Virus record (IMG/VR): IMGVR_UViG_3300037245_004243
Location: 62,001-126,000 of that record
DNA length: 64,000 nt
DNA from: a virus
Direction: 5' to 3' (one strand)
Shown: piece by piece, positions 1 through 7,722 of the stretch
Layout of the letters: every line of letters begins with the position of its first letter
How positions within the stretch are numbered: the first letter of the stretch is position 1
Program-made: the position numbers and the translations under genes
The notes under the pieces: model-generated
Told to the model about the DNA's origin: nothing
Database searches by the model: none
The model's input: the letters and a program-made list of their open reading frames with translations, nothing else

Positions 1-1130
1 AACCCGCGCTCGCTATCTTGATTATAATCGTATGAAGCATATTTATCTTGCACACTCCAGATAGGGGTCCGGTCGGCTAAATTTATGAAAACGGTTTTTA
101 GTGTCGGGTCATCAATATTCGCCCTGGCATCAGCAAGAATGTCTTTCCGCTTCTTGAAATGGCCATATTTAGTATCGAAATATCGATCACAAAATTTCTG
201 GATCATCTCGTCATTCATATCGATCATGCCGCTATTGATTTTATCTTCCCATGCTTTTTGTGCGCGATTGGGTACCCGCCTGAACCAATATCGATGGCCG
301 ATTTCATGGACGAGCGTACTGTCATTTAAATTATCGCTCATGCCCAACGGAAAAATATAAAGGGTGTCATCTTCTTTGCGATATGCGCCACCGATCATCC
401 CGCCGCTTATTCCAGAAACCGTGCTTGGTTTGAAATTGATTTCAACGGTAAAATCTGTTAACGCACTTTTAAGACCGGCCTTTTTTATCGCTCTGACGGC
501 AACCGGCAAAGATTTTAAAAACTTTTTTATCCATTTTGTGGCGTAATCCGCATGATTAACGTTTTTTACTAAAACATTAACGCCGTGAACATTGACCTGA
601 TGATCCGGAATGATTTCGCTTATTTTATCCGCTTCATAAACGATTAGCTCATCAATGGCATCGAATGCCGCCTTAAATGCCCTGGTGTATCGGGCAATGT
701 TTGTTTTTCTTGGATCTGATCCTATGTTGGTGTCTAAAGCCCACGGCGCCCAAAGGTGCTTATCGGTTTTATAATCATAATCCATAGGGAAAAGTGACAT
801 AATCGAAGTATGTGCCGCCCAACCCTTTTCTCGGACCTTGACCTGATAAATGTTTTCGCCACCTTTTCGGTCGTCGTCATAAGGAAGGTGACTTCGGTCT
901 AATAATTCATTAAAAACCCACCGCTCCCAATTTGTATTGAATAATTGCCAGGCATTCTTTACCTTCATGAACACCTTCAACGCCCTGTCTGAATCATCAG
1001 TTTTCAGGGACCGATAAAGCTTTGTCATTCGACGCAGATCTTTTTTCCACTGTGTCGCCTTTTTTCTAAAATCGGCAACACGTTTTTCGTAACCCGCGCC
1101 TTCAACTATTTCGGTCCAGGACTTAATCAT
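1..1130 (-). CDS. Putative packaged zinc metallopeptidase (HExxH), partial
   Basis: The frame is open from the ATG at 1130 to the left edge with no stop, so at least 376 residues are present and the C-terminus lies outside the window. Residues 275-279 read HEIGH inside STLVHEIGHRYWF, the HExxH zinc-binding and catalytic signature of gluzincin/metzincin peptidases; the third zinc ligand cannot be placed. The first residues MIKSWTEIVEG resemble the capsid-targeting leaders of neighbouring genes and contain a possible IVE|G prohead-protease site. The start overlaps the end of the preceding gene by 8 nt. Inference: a head-packaged peptidase. The catalytic motif is seen directly; packaging is by analogy with T4 internal proteins. 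Confidence 0.75.
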   Translation of the reverse strand, partial: MIKSWTEIVEGAGYEKRVADFRKKATQWKKDLRRMTKLYRSLKTDDSDRALKVFMKVKNAWQLFNTNWERWVFNELLDRSHLPYDDDRKGGENIYQVKVREKGWAAHTSIMSLFPMDYDYKTDKHLWAPWALDTNIGSDPRKTNIARYTRAFKAAFDAIDELIVYEADKISEIIPDHQVNVHGVNVLVKNVNHADYATKWIKKFLKSLPVAVRAIKKAGLKSALTDFTVEINFKPSTVSGISGGMIGGAYRKEDDTLYIFPLGMSDNLNDSTLVHEIGHRYWFRRVPNRAQKAWEDKINSGMIDMNDEMIQKFCDRYFDTKYGHFKKRKDILADARANIDDPTLKTVFINLADRTPIWSVQDKYASYDYNQDSERG

Positions 1131-1437
1131 CGGTATCATCGTCCTTTGCGTCCTTTGTGACCGCCCCTATATTGGGAACAGAAATGTAATCGGACATTAT
1201 CCGGGGTCCGAATATTTCAATTTTCTTCTTTATCATTCGATATCTTGATTGATCTTCCATACCTTGCCAGTCCCAACTTTCATCATTCCAGCAAAAATCT
1301 TTTGTAAACTTGGTTTTCTGTGAAATATCACGCATTTGCCGGGTTTTGCACTTTGGGCATTTTAATTGAGCCTCTGCCGGTCTTAACAGAGGCTCGAATT
1401 TAGTTTTACATTTCGGACAACCAAATTTATAAGACAC
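1123..1437 (-). CDS. Zinc-ribbon protein, unknown function
   Basis: 104 residues. Two CPKC knuckles, at about residues 8-11 and 28-31, form a four-cysteine zinc ribbon at the N-terminus. The C-terminus is acidic (ending DAKDDDTDD). No capsid-targeting leader is seen. It sits between the acidic repeat protein and the metallopeptidase gene and overlaps the latter by 8 nt, so the two are probably translationally coupled. I do not recognise the family; rubredoxin-like ribbons occur in many phage nucleic-acid-binding or structural proteins. Confidence 0.7.
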   Translation of the reverse strand: MSYKFGCPKCKTKFEPLLRPAEAQLKCPKCKTRQMRDISQKTKFTKDFCWNDESWDWQGMEDQSRYRMIKKKIEIFGPRIMSDYISVPNIGAVTKDAKDDDTDD

Positions 1438-1453
1438 CCGGCAAACTTTCTGA

Positions 1454-2074
1454 TTAGATGAGGTTCCATTCTTTTTTCAGTTCAAGACGCATGCTTTTCA
1501 GACTTTTTCGACGATCCAATTTAACGCCAAGCTCCTCGGCATAAGCATCAAGTTTTTTCTTGCTTGTAAAACTTTCGATGGCTTTAAGCAGGTCGATCTT
1601 GACTTCTTCAGGGATGGCAGTGGCTTCATCGTCATTGTCGATCTTGACTTCTTCAGGGATGGCAGTGGCTTCATCGTCAATATCTGCCAATTTGGCGTCC
1701 AGCTCGGCAGGGACCGATGAAAATTCGATGTCACCATCGGGATCAAATTCATCATTTTCGGCCTTCGCCATTTCAATAACTTCATCAACGATATCGTCAT
1801 CAACCATCTTGACACCGGGGTCAGGTTCATATCTCGCTGCTGTGGCCTCATATTCAATAGCATGTTCTTTAGCCGGTTCGATGTCAGCGTCAGCGTCTAA
1901 CTCTTCAGCTTCGGGCAATGGCGCCGCCTCCTCGCGAATAATCTTGAAGGTCGACGGGTATTTATCCGCGATCTCCTTGTCAAGCCAAACTGGGACATTC
2001 CGTAATACTGGAAATCGGCCGTCCTCACAAATAAAATTGGTATTGCACATGGTATGTTCGCATAAAACTTTCAT
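1454..2074 (-). CDS. Acidic protein with internal tandem repeat, unknown function
   Basis: 206 residues with three parts. Residues 1-45 contain two or three cysteines and a PVWLDKEIADKYP segment. The middle, about 45-155, is strongly acidic and low complexity, with a 15-residue unit (DDEATAIPEEVKID) repeated twice in tandem. The C-terminal 45 residues (KKLDAYAEELGVKLDRRKSL) resemble the small helical module that recurs at the ends of T4-supergroup virion proteins. No leader is visible. It lies directly downstream of the gp14 neck gene, so a late virion or head-neck role is possible, but this is inference from position only. Confidence 0.7.
   Translation of the reverse strand: MKVLCEHTMCNTNFICEDGRFPVLRNVPVWLDKEIADKYPSTFKIIREEAAPLPEAEELDADADIEPAKEHAIEYEATAARYEPDPGVKMVDDDIVDEVIEMAKAENDEFDPDGDIEFSSVPAELDAKLADIDDEATAIPEEVKIDNDDEATAIPEEVKIDLLKAIESFTSKKKLDAYAEELGVKLDRRKSLKSMRLELKKEWNLI
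1592..1681 (-). repeat. 45-bp tandem repeat, two copies, inside coding sequence
   Basis: The unit starting GTCGATCTTGACTTCTTC at 1592 recurs at 1637 with one or two differences at its end. The 45-bp period keeps the frame and duplicates 15 residues of the acidic protein. Near identity at DNA level indicates a recent duplication. Confidence 0.9.
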
Positions 2075-2096
2075 AATTTTTCTCCTTTAAAATGAT

Positions 2097-2714
2097 TTAC
2101 TGTTCTCCGAAAATATTAGTCTCATCAAAATTTAAAATATCACTGGCCTCATCTTCAAACTGATCGGCCTCGTCCGTGCCCTCCTTTATGTCATTCATAA
2201 AAGTATCGATATCGTCAACCATACCTTCAGCACTTTCGAATCGCTCATGTGAATATTTGAACAATGTGAGGGTCAAACGAAACATCATTTGCCCGGCACC
2301 GAACTGATAAAATCCCTGAGGTTTCGCAGCGTGATCGACTTTGAACATTTTCTGGCTTGCTGGATGATATATCAGGTCACCTTCAAAAGGTACATCCATG
2401 CCCGTCTCTTTTTTGAAAACATCCACGCCCACCGTTAATATTAATTGATCGTCCACGGTAAAACCAAATTTGCCGAATAGGTCGCCATTGCCTTCGAATT
2501 GCTGGAAGTTTTCGATGTACATTGTGATGGTCTTACTGGAATCAAATTTGTTGCTGCCATCCTCCCCAAATATATTATCTGGATTCTCCAATTTTCTCTG
2601 CAAATAGACGAAATCGATGCCGTATATTTCTGCGACTTCATTACACATTCCCCGGTAAAGGTTGTATTCCGGATCTGCCTCGTCGACATGATGTTTAAAA
2701 TATGGATTACCCAT
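2097..2714 (-). CDS. gp14: Neck protein, gp14 family
   Basis: 205 residues. The N-terminus NPYFKHHVDEADPEYNLYRG, followed by IYGIDFVYLQRKLEN, FGEDGSNKFDSS and ITMYIENFQQFEGNGDLFG, follows the order of conserved blocks in T4 gp14-type neck proteins (NPYF, LYE, IYGxDVYYxPR, GEDxxSKF, MYI, FEGEGDLxSKFG). T4 gp14 is 256 residues, so this version is shorter at the C-terminus, which is acidic. In T4, gp13 and gp14 form the neck that seals the filled head and joins it to the tail. The gp13-like gene lies upstream on the same strand, separated by a block of small leader-bearing genes. Confidence 0.85.
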   Translation of the reverse strand: MGNPYFKHHVDEADPEYNLYRGMCNEVAEIYGIDFVYLQRKLENPDNIFGEDGSNKFDSSKTITMYIENFQQFEGNGDLFGKFGFTVDDQLILTVGVDVFKKETGMDVPFEGDLIYHPASQKMFKVDHAAKPQGFYQFGAGQMMFRLTLTLFKYSHERFESAEGMVDDIDTFMNDIKEGTDEADQFEDEASDILNFDETNIFGEQ

Positions 2715-3159
2715 TATTTCCCCAATATTTTAGAGCGACCGTTTTGTCAGCGCCTTTTAATAAATCATAATTGATGTAATTAATATTTTCTGGCTTGAGC
2801 CGTTTCAAAGGTATCATTTTTGAGCCATCCCAAATACTCATTAATGCTGGAGGTACATTCTCATAAGTTTTCCATTCACGGGGTCTGCCAGCTTCGATAT
2901 CAAAATCTCGTTTCACCTGTAAAATTGCAATTGGCTCGCTTTGCTTGACAAATTGCGAAATAAAATAAAACGCTTCGTTATATGTCTCGGCCAGAAATAT
3001 TTTATCTCCCATACCGGAATAGCCATGCGATTTCGTATTTGATGCGGACCCAATTTCCAATCCATTAGATTTCATGGACGACAAATTACTCGAGCGAGTT
3101 CCATGAAATAGAATTTTAGGTTTTGTGCCCTCGGCCAGTAGTTGCCTAAAGGATTTCAT
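2707..3159 (-). CDS. Candidate packaged ADP-ribosyltransferase (PARP-like fold)
   Basis: 150 residues. Leader MKSFRQLLAE|G matches the capsid-targeting pattern with an LAE cleavage site. After it comes ILFHGTRSSNLSSMKSNGLE (about residues 16-35). The HGT-turn followed by a helix and a GL motif is the NAD-binding start of diphtheria-toxin/PARP-like ADP-ribosyltransferases. KIFLAETYNEAFYF (about residues 54-67) would correspond to the following strand and helix. No certain catalytic glutamate can be assigned. It overlaps the gp14 start and the upstream gene by a few nt. Fold assignment is moderate; enzymatic activity is inferred. Confidence 0.6.
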   Translation of the reverse strand: MKSFRQLLAEGTKPKILFHGTRSSNLSSMKSNGLEIGSASNTKSHGYSGMGDKIFLAETYNEAFYFISQFVKQSEPIAILQVKRDFDIEAGRPREWKTYENVPPALMSIWDGSKMIPLKRLKPENINYINYDLLKGADKTVALKYWGNNG

Positions 3160-3833
3160 AGTCCGCCAATTTTATTAAAGAGTTTTTCGAACGGGAATTT
3201 TTTCTGTTTCTCTTCAATATCTTTATGGATAAAATTTGCAAGTTGCCGCGCATCCCAATTAGGATCGCCTTGCTTATAATTGAATTTACGCCAGACCTTT
3301 TCAGGGATAATCTCATAATAATAAATTTCTTTATTCCCGCCCATCGTCGGGTCCATTGCCTTTTTACCATCTATTAAAAAAGCATGGGTCGTTGTGTTAT
3401 GCCCGGTTGCATATTGGAGAACTTTTTCTTTAGCAGGATTCTGCTGCACCGCTCTTTTCATATCATCGAAAACTTGTGGATTGGCCATTATACCATATGC
3501 AAGTTTCATTTTTGGATAATCGGCGCCGAAACGATGCATAAAATCAAGAGCATTATAAAAGCAACCATGCCTTACACAGGAAGCGCCGAGCTCTTTTAAT
3601 CCTTTCGGGAGTCTCTTTGCGCCTTTTGATACATTTCCTTTTTTTGCGGCCTCTACCATAAAACCAATGGCATAATGATCTCGAGTAAGATTAATGCGCA
3701 AATATTCGTTATTTATGCCTTCATCGGGATATTGTTTTGCCCACATCCGGCCAAGATCCTGGAGGTGTTTTACGATATTATCAGCGAGATCACTAACTCC
3801 ACTTTCGGTCAGAATTTGATGAAAGGTTTTCAT
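3156..3833 (-). CDS. Candidate packaged papain-like cysteine peptidase
   Basis: 225 residues. Leader MKTFHQILTE|S has an LTE prohead-protease site. A Cys-His-Asp arrangement is visible: C91 in RHGCFYNALDF, H150 in TTTHAFLIDG, and D161 in KKAMDPTMGG. This spacing and the HAFLIDG...DPT context are typical of papain/transglutaminase-like catalytic cores (NlpC and transglutaminase families use the same order), though I cannot assign a named family. The C-terminus is basic and helical. It is the first gene after the tRNA in the leftward direction. An N-acyltransferase or inactive structural relative remains possible. Confidence 0.6.
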   Translation of the reverse strand: MKTFHQILTESGVSDLADNIVKHLQDLGRMWAKQYPDEGINNEYLRINLTRDHYAIGFMVEAAKKGNVSKGAKRLPKGLKELGASCVRHGCFYNALDFMHRFGADYPKMKLAYGIMANPQVFDDMKRAVQQNPAKEKVLQYATGHNTTTHAFLIDGKKAMDPTMGGNKEIYYYEIIPEKVWRKFNYKQGDPNWDARQLANFIHKDIEEKQKKFPFEKLFNKIGGL

Positions 3834-3854
3834 GTATACCCCTAATTTTGTATA

Positions 3855-3931
3855 TGGTGGACCGAGTAGGATTTGAACCTACGACCTGAGCCGTGCAAAA
3901 GCCCTGCTCTCCCAGACTGAGCTACCAGCCC
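3855..3931 (-). tRNA. tRNA-Ala (anticodon TGC)
   Basis: On the minus strand the 77-nt sequence from 3931 to 3855 folds into a full cloverleaf. The acceptor stem GGGCTGG pairs with TCGGTCC (three G-U pairs), the D stem is GCTC/GAGC, and the anticodon stem is GGGCT/GGCTC with loop TTTGCAC. The variable loop is AGGTC and the T arm is GTAGG-TTCAAAT-CCTAC. The discriminator A and CCA end are encoded. Anticodon TGC reads GCA/GCN alanine codons. It lies between two leader-bearing genes in the late transcript. Confidence 0.95.
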
Positions 3932-3934
3932 ACA

Positions 3935-4348
3935 TTATGCTATCTCGATATTGGATATCTTTTTAATATTATAGACAAAAACTTGTTTACCGAGATCACT
4001 GGCATCAATCCCATATCTTACAACATCTCGCGTATATTGCTGAGGAGATCCGGCAATGATACCAACAACACTGTCCAAAGTTTCAAATTTGTCGCCCTTC
4101 CAAACATTACCTTTGAATTTAAATTTCAGAACGATAATTTCCCGACGCCCGAAAAACGCTTCAACAGCCTTTTTTGATTTGGCAGCGCTTACCGCATAAT
4201 CGTTCGCCCATCTCGGCTTAATATAAATTAATTTGAAGCCGCCAGCGAGGATTTTTTTGACGTTATCTGGATTTCTCACGCCGTGATATAGGGTCATCGA
4301 CCGGACTTTTTCCTCGCCCTCATTTAACCACGTTTTAAAATTTTGCAT
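3935..4348 (-). CDS. Candidate packaged ADP-ribosyltransferase-like protein
   Basis: 137 residues. Divergent leader MQNFKTWLNE|G retains the LNE cleavage motif. MTLYHGVRNPDNVKKILAGG (about residues 18-37) has the YHG turn, helix and GG/GF pattern of PARP-like ADP-ribosyltransferase N-termini, the same arrangement as in the 2707-3159 gene. Further on are a lysine/alanine helix (SAAKSKKAVEAFF) and a strand (REIIVLKFKFKG). A catalytic glutamate is not obvious. The gene ends 4 nt before the tRNA. Fold assignment rests on a short motif and is tentative. Confidence 0.5.
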   Translation of the reverse strand: MQNFKTWLNEGEEKVRSMTLYHGVRNPDNVKKILAGGFKLIYIKPRWANDYAVSAAKSKKAVEAFFGRREIIVLKFKFKGNVWKGDKFETLDSVVGIIAGSPQQYTRDVVRYGIDASDLGKQVFVYNIKKISNIEIA

Positions 4349-4349
4349 T

Positions 4350-4700
4350 TTAGCCCTTATTTAAATGTATTCTCATATCCTTCATGAGATCTCTTTTCCC
4401 GGCCAATTTCGGCTTTTTCTTCCCGGCTAATTCATCATCAGAAAGTTGATCGGCAAAGTGTCGCCCGGCAATGGAATCCAGAAAGACGCGCATGGAATTT
4501 TCTGTCGCTTTGAAATACTTTGAAAGGATTGTGGCATATCTGGCAAATGCCCTGGCGGTGCCCGTCATATCCATATTCAGACGATTATAGGCCACGCCAT
4601 GAAACCCTCTGTGCTCATTATCACTCATCTGCTGCTTTTTTGACGCAAAGTCTGGCCAACTTGCAGTATTTATTTCCAGTATTTTTCGGTAAGTTTTCAT
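4350..4700 (-). CDS. Leader-bearing packaged protein, unknown
   Basis: 116 residues from the ATG at 4700, chosen over an upstream in-frame ATG because GGGAG lies at the right distance and the protein then begins MKTYRKILE|I, the capsid-targeting pattern with an ILE cleavage site. The body is mainly helical (MTGTARAFARYATILSKYFK) with a basic C-terminus (KKKPKLAGKRDLMKDM). No family recognised. It is directly followed by the ADP-ribosyltransferase-like gene. Confidence 0.6.
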   Translation of the reverse strand: MKTYRKILEINTASWPDFASKKQQMSDNEHRGFHGVAYNRLNMDMTGTARAFARYATILSKYFKATENSMRVFLDSIAGRHFADQLSDDELAGKKKPKLAGKRDLMKDMRIHLNKG

Positions 4701-4704
4701 TTCA

Positions 4705-5016
4705 TCAGTCTCCCACAAATTTTCGTTTATTTCGGAATGACATCCCGGTCAACGTTTTTCGGATATCATCATCCTTCAAATGCCCCAGGGAAAGCCCTAA
4801 TCTTCGGCATTGCTTGAGCATATCATCCCGCCCCATCGTTTTAGCGCATTGATCAAATTGCAATGTTAGCGCCCCACGTGTGCTAAATTTGCCACGCTTA
4901 AAAGCCATTGGCGGACTATACGCGCCAACGCCTGTCCCGGCCACGGTCATCTCATCGAGGTCTTCATCGGGTCCGGCCACAACCCCATCTAATATATCCC
5001 GGTATGAATGGGTCAT
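4705..5016 (-). CDS. Small protein with degenerate leader, unknown
   Basis: 103 residues. MTHSYRDILDG resembles the capsid-targeting leader (SYRDIL) but has Asp where the cleavage Glu is expected, so trimming by the prohead protease is uncertain. The body is basic towards the C-terminus (SFRNKRKFVGD). No family recognised. It sits in the run of leader-bearing genes downstream of gp13. Confidence 0.55.
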   Translation of the reverse strand: MTHSYRDILDGVVAGPDEDLDEMTVAGTGVGAYSPPMAFKRGKFSTRGALTLQFDQCAKTMGRDDMLKQCRRLGLSLGHLKDDDIRKTLTGMSFRNKRKFVGD

Positions 5017-5038
5017 CGTATTTCCCCTCCTCCATCCA

Positions 5039-5452
5039 TTATAACCAGCTCCCCATAGATAATTTATCGAAGGCTTTGAATGCGGTCTTGGCGTTTGCCA
5101 GATCTTTTCCGAACTTCCCGGCAGTTCCTTCGTTTAACTTGTTTATCTCGTCAAGCAAGTCACGCATATTATCAGCCACACCATAATAAGCCTCGTGAAG
5201 GTCATTGATATTTTTCTGATTTCCTTTTGACTCTTTACGATAGGCGTCAATAACGGCCTTTTCCTGTGACGACTCGGAGATATTCTTACCTTTGATTCTA
5301 TTCAGCATAATACCATATACATCCCCGCTGCCGAAATCGACCTGGGCCATATCACCATCGATCTTGATAACTTTGCCCTTTCGGCCACCTTTGTTTAATT
5401 CGTCGCCAACCTTTACTTTGCTCTCAATTATAATATTCCGAAATGATTTCAT
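5039..5452 (-). CDS. Leader-bearing packaged protein with SH3-like barrel
   Basis: 137 residues. Leader MKSFRNIIIE|S has an IIE cleavage site. Residues about 14-50 (VKVGDELNKGGRKGKVIKID, then MAQVDFGSGDVYGIML) look like a KOW/SH3-type beta barrel. The rest is helical (ADNMRDLLDEINKLNEG). The combination suggests a small nucleic-acid- or protein-binding module carried in the head, but no function is known to me. Confidence 0.6.
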   Translation of the reverse strand: MKSFRNIIIESKVKVGDELNKGGRKGKVIKIDGDMAQVDFGSGDVYGIMLNRIKGKNISESSQEKAVIDAYRKESKGNQKNINDLHEAYYGVADNMRDLLDEINKLNEGTAGKFGKDLANAKTAFKAFDKLSMGSWL

Positions 5453-5498
5453 GGATTTTTCCTTTTTATTTTAAGCTTACCCTTAAAGGGCCTTAATG

Positions 5499-5897
5499 TC
5501 AAGCTTTTTGAGTCGTCCAGACAATTTTATCGCCCTTTTCAAGATCTTGAGCATCCGGCAATCTTTGAACTTCAAAATCGCCATTTTTCATTTTTACAAC
5601 GGCCTGATGTGATCCTTTGCGACGATATTCCTTTTCTGCTTCCTTTTTCGCCGTTTTTAAATCTGAATACTCTTCCTGTAAAATTTCCCTATATGATTTC
5701 ATAGTTGTAATCTTTTCTGTTATTAAAATTTTGTTACCCTGCATCTTCCAGGAGATGCCCGGTATAGAATTTAAAAACTTTTTAGCGCCTGGCCAAAACT
5801 CAACCACCAATTTGCCGCTCACTTTTAAACGTCGGTAAAAGCGCCGCTGCTGGAAATCCATCTCCTCGCGAATGAGATCTTTAGGCTCCACGAACAC
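5499..5897 (-). CDS. Fusion ORF containing an internal capsid-targeting leader
   Basis: The open frame starts at a GTG at 5897 with a good ribosome binding site (AAGGA, 6-7 nt). It encodes about 65 residues of a distinct domain (KLVVEFWPGAKKFLNSIPGI) and then runs in frame into MKSYREILQE|E, a complete capsid-targeting leader, at residue 66 (ATG at 5702). The leader is followed by a 67-residue charged body. Either a separate leader-bearing gene starts at 5702 with the upstream part a truncated neighbour, or both products are made from one frame. The internal start has only a weak upstream purine tract. Confidence 0.55.
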   Translation of the reverse strand: MFVEPKDLIREEMDFQQRRFYRRLKVSGKLVVEFWPGAKKFLNSIPGISWKMQGNKILITEKITTMKSYREILQEEYSDLKTAKKEAEKEYRRKGSHQAVVKMKNGDFEVQRLPDAQDLEKGDKIVWTTQKA

Positions 5898-6150
5898 CCA
5901 GTTCCTTTAGACGTTTGAAGGCTACTTCGGCCTCGTCGTGTAGATTTTGATTCTCGAGTGCGTCAACCCAAATTTCAATCTTTTCGACTTTATTCATCTT
6001 TTTGGATCGCAAATTGAGTGCCTTGGTGAATTTTGCTCTGTCACCCTTTGCTCTGACTTCAAAATCATGGATTCTTTTTTCGGCCTTGTCGATCTCGGCC
6101 TGGCGACGATTCTCGGTCATTTCTTTTAAAATTTGTCTATACGATTTCAT
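5881..6150 (-). CDS. Leader-bearing packaged coiled-coil protein
   Basis: 89 residues. Leader MKSYRQILKE|M has an LKE cleavage site, followed by a highly charged helical body (ENRRQAEIDKAEKRIHDFEV, later KKMNKVEKIEIWVDALENQN) that ends LKELGVRGA. It overlaps the start of the next gene by 17 nt. No family recognised. The high lysine/glutamate helix content is like the small T4 internal proteins. Confidence 0.6.
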   Translation of the reverse strand: MKSYRQILKEMTENRRQAEIDKAEKRIHDFEVRAKGDRAKFTKALNLRSKKMNKVEKIEIWVDALENQNLHDEAEVAFKRLKELGVRGA

Positions 6151-6165
6151 TGGTGAATTCCCCCT

Positions 6166-6366
6166 TTATCCGAAAAAATGATCATAAAAATCATTATTTC
6201 CTATATTTGCCATGCTATGAATCAATCCAGAACCTGTATTTGACACCTCATCCTTTTTTAATTCTGCTATTACTTTAGGCAGACTTTTTTGGATTTTTTC
6301 AAGATAGGATATCATATCTTTCATTGGATCTGATTTTTCATTACAAATATTCTTAAAAGTTTTCAT
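6166..6366 (-). CDS. Small leader-bearing protein, unknown
   Basis: 66 residues. MKTFKNICNEK matches the leader at positions 1-6, but the expected hydrophobic residue two before Glu is Cys, so cleavage by a gp21-type protease is doubtful. The rest is one amphipathic helix (SYLEKIQKSLPKVIAELKKD) and a glycine/asparagine-rich tail. It overlaps the upstream gene by 4 nt. Confidence 0.5.
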   Translation of the reverse strand: MKTFKNICNEKSDPMKDMISYLEKIQKSLPKVIAELKKDEVSNTGSGLIHSMANIGNNDFYDHFFG

Positions 6367-6704
6367 TTAATTTTTCCCGTTACTTCTGGTTTATTTTTCA
6401 TTCTTTCGCCACCACCGGATGTTTGCCAAACTTCAAAATTTCCTTTACCGGCAGACGCTATTTCATAACCTTTTCGTTTCGCTGAAGGGTGTTTGTATGC
6501 CCAAGCAGTGTAATCGGTTGCTCGCCGGAAAACCAGCCATTTAAATTTTCCTATTTTAACAACAGTATCTCTCTGAACGCTATCGGGTAATTTATTCAAA
6601 TCTATTTTCGGCAAACCTAAAGGTTCCACATTATCAAATCCATCAAACCCGGGAGGAAGCGATGAAAGTGTTGATTCTTTTAAAATTTGTCTGTAATTTT
6701 TCAT
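6363..6704 (-). CDS. Leader-bearing packaged protein, unknown
   Basis: 113 residues from the ATG at 6704, which forms a TAATG overlap with the upstream stop and gives MKNYRQILKE|S, the leader with an LKE site. An earlier in-frame ATG would add four residues before the leader. The body contains strands and tryptophans (VVKIGKFKWLVFRRATDYTA) and an SAGKGNFEVWQTSGGG segment. No family recognised. Confidence 0.55.
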   Translation of the reverse strand: MKNYRQILKESTLSSLPPGFDGFDNVEPLGLPKIDLNKLPDSVQRDTVVKIGKFKWLVFRRATDYTAWAYKHPSAKRKGYEIASAGKGNFEVWQTSGGGERMKNKPEVTGKIK

Positions 6705-6961
6705 TAACTTCGCCAAGAAGCGCCTGAAAGTTTACCCAAATTCTTTTTGACATCTCTGCGAGGGTTATTAACCCATATCCCCTGACCGTCTTTCTTTTTG
6801 CCGGTCCAGATAACGTCTCCTTTTGGTATAATAACGCCGTTCTGAAGATGTAATTTGCCGCCTTCGATTTTTACAATTTTGATGAGCTCTGCGCCAACGC
6901 CACCGTCTCTGTAAAAATTGCCAGCCTGTAATCCTTCTAAAATTTGTCGAAAGGTTTTCAT
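6704..6961 (-). CDS. Leader-bearing packaged protein, small beta-rich
   Basis: 85 residues. Leader MKTFRQILE|G has an ILE site. The short body contains glycine-rich strands (NGVIIPKGDVIWTGKKKDGQ) and a basic C-terminus. No family recognised. It immediately follows the gp13-like gene in transcription order and overlaps the next gene through TAATG. Confidence 0.55.
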   Translation of the reverse strand: MKTFRQILEGLQAGNFYRDGGVGAELIKIVKIEGGKLHLQNGVIIPKGDVIWTGKKKDGQGIWVNNPRRDVKKNLGKLSGASWRS

Positions 6962-6969
6962 ATTTTTCC

Positions 6970-7722
6970 TTATGCGTACACCGGATCTGGTGGTTCAGAG
7001 TATTTTTCTTCCAGCTCTATTAAAAGTTTTTCTTTATCAGCCTCACCCTTTTCAAGTATACCGGAGGCATTCACCGTAACACCGCCCGGAAGTTGCGCTC
7101 CATCATATTTACCGAGATTGACGCCCCATTGAATCCGCGCCAGGGCCACACTATATTTTTTAAGCCATAAGGAGTCGCTTACGGTATCGGTGTCTTCGGT
7201 ATCAACCGCGCTTTGGATGACATGAAGTATTCGGGTGCCGGTACGAGTTGGTGTCGAAGGAAATGTCAGCTTTTTAGTGACTTCATTAAATTCGAAAAGG
7301 ATATGGGTTTTATAAGTGTCTTCCCACAGCGCCATTCTTTGCCGCATAACTTCCACGGAGGTAACATCGAAATATCCATCAACATCGCCATATCCGCCGC
7401 CGCCCTGGCCATTGAATCCCGGCCTCAGAATAAGCAATGGCTCATCATCAATCCAAAGGGAAGACGAACCTGTACCTTCGATATTAAGGCATTCCATAAC
7501 ACTTTGAATGGAATCCGGCAAAGTGTATTCATTGGACCCGGCTGATACCTCAAGCCCAAGAAACCCAATATTGCATGCATCGTAATGGGATTCAGTGAAA
7601 GTTTTCAGCGCCTCATCAACGCAATCATCCAATTGGGAGTCATCGACTTCAACTCTTATGACCGGGTGACCGAGCTTACGGAAAATATATTGCTTTAATT
7701 CGGATATTTTTAAAGTGCCCAT
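6970..7722 (-). CDS. gp13: Neck protein, gp13-like
   Basis: 250 residues. The N-terminus LKISELKQYIFRKLGHPVIR, followed by DSQLDDCVDEALKTFTESHYD, is the opening typical of gp13-type neck/connector proteins of T4-supergroup phages. The C-terminus LWLKKYSVALARIQWGVNLG, then LPGGVTVNASGI, fits the conserved end block (WLKKYTLALAK...LPGG). T4 gp13 is 309 residues, so this is a compact version. With gp14 it would form the neck. It is separated from gp14 by about 4 kb of leader-bearing genes, unlike the adjacent pair in T4. Confidence 0.75.
   Translation of the reverse strand: MGTLKISELKQYIFRKLGHPVIRVEVDDSQLDDCVDEALKTFTESHYDACNIGFLGLEVSAGSNEYTLPDSIQSVMECLNIEGTGSSSLWIDDEPLLILRPGFNGQGGGGYGDVDGYFDVTSVEVMRQRMALWEDTYKTHILFEFNEVTKKLTFPSTPTRTGTRILHVIQSAVDTEDTDTVSDSLWLKKYSVALARIQWGVNLGKYDGAQLPGGVTVNASGILEKGEADKEKLLIELEEKYSEPPDPVYA

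Noticed and set aside
1560-2090. Long plus-strand open frame rich in Ser/Ala opposite the acidic protein
   Set aside because: Antisense shadow of the acidic repeat gene; serine-rich composition follows from GAT/GAA codons on the other strand.
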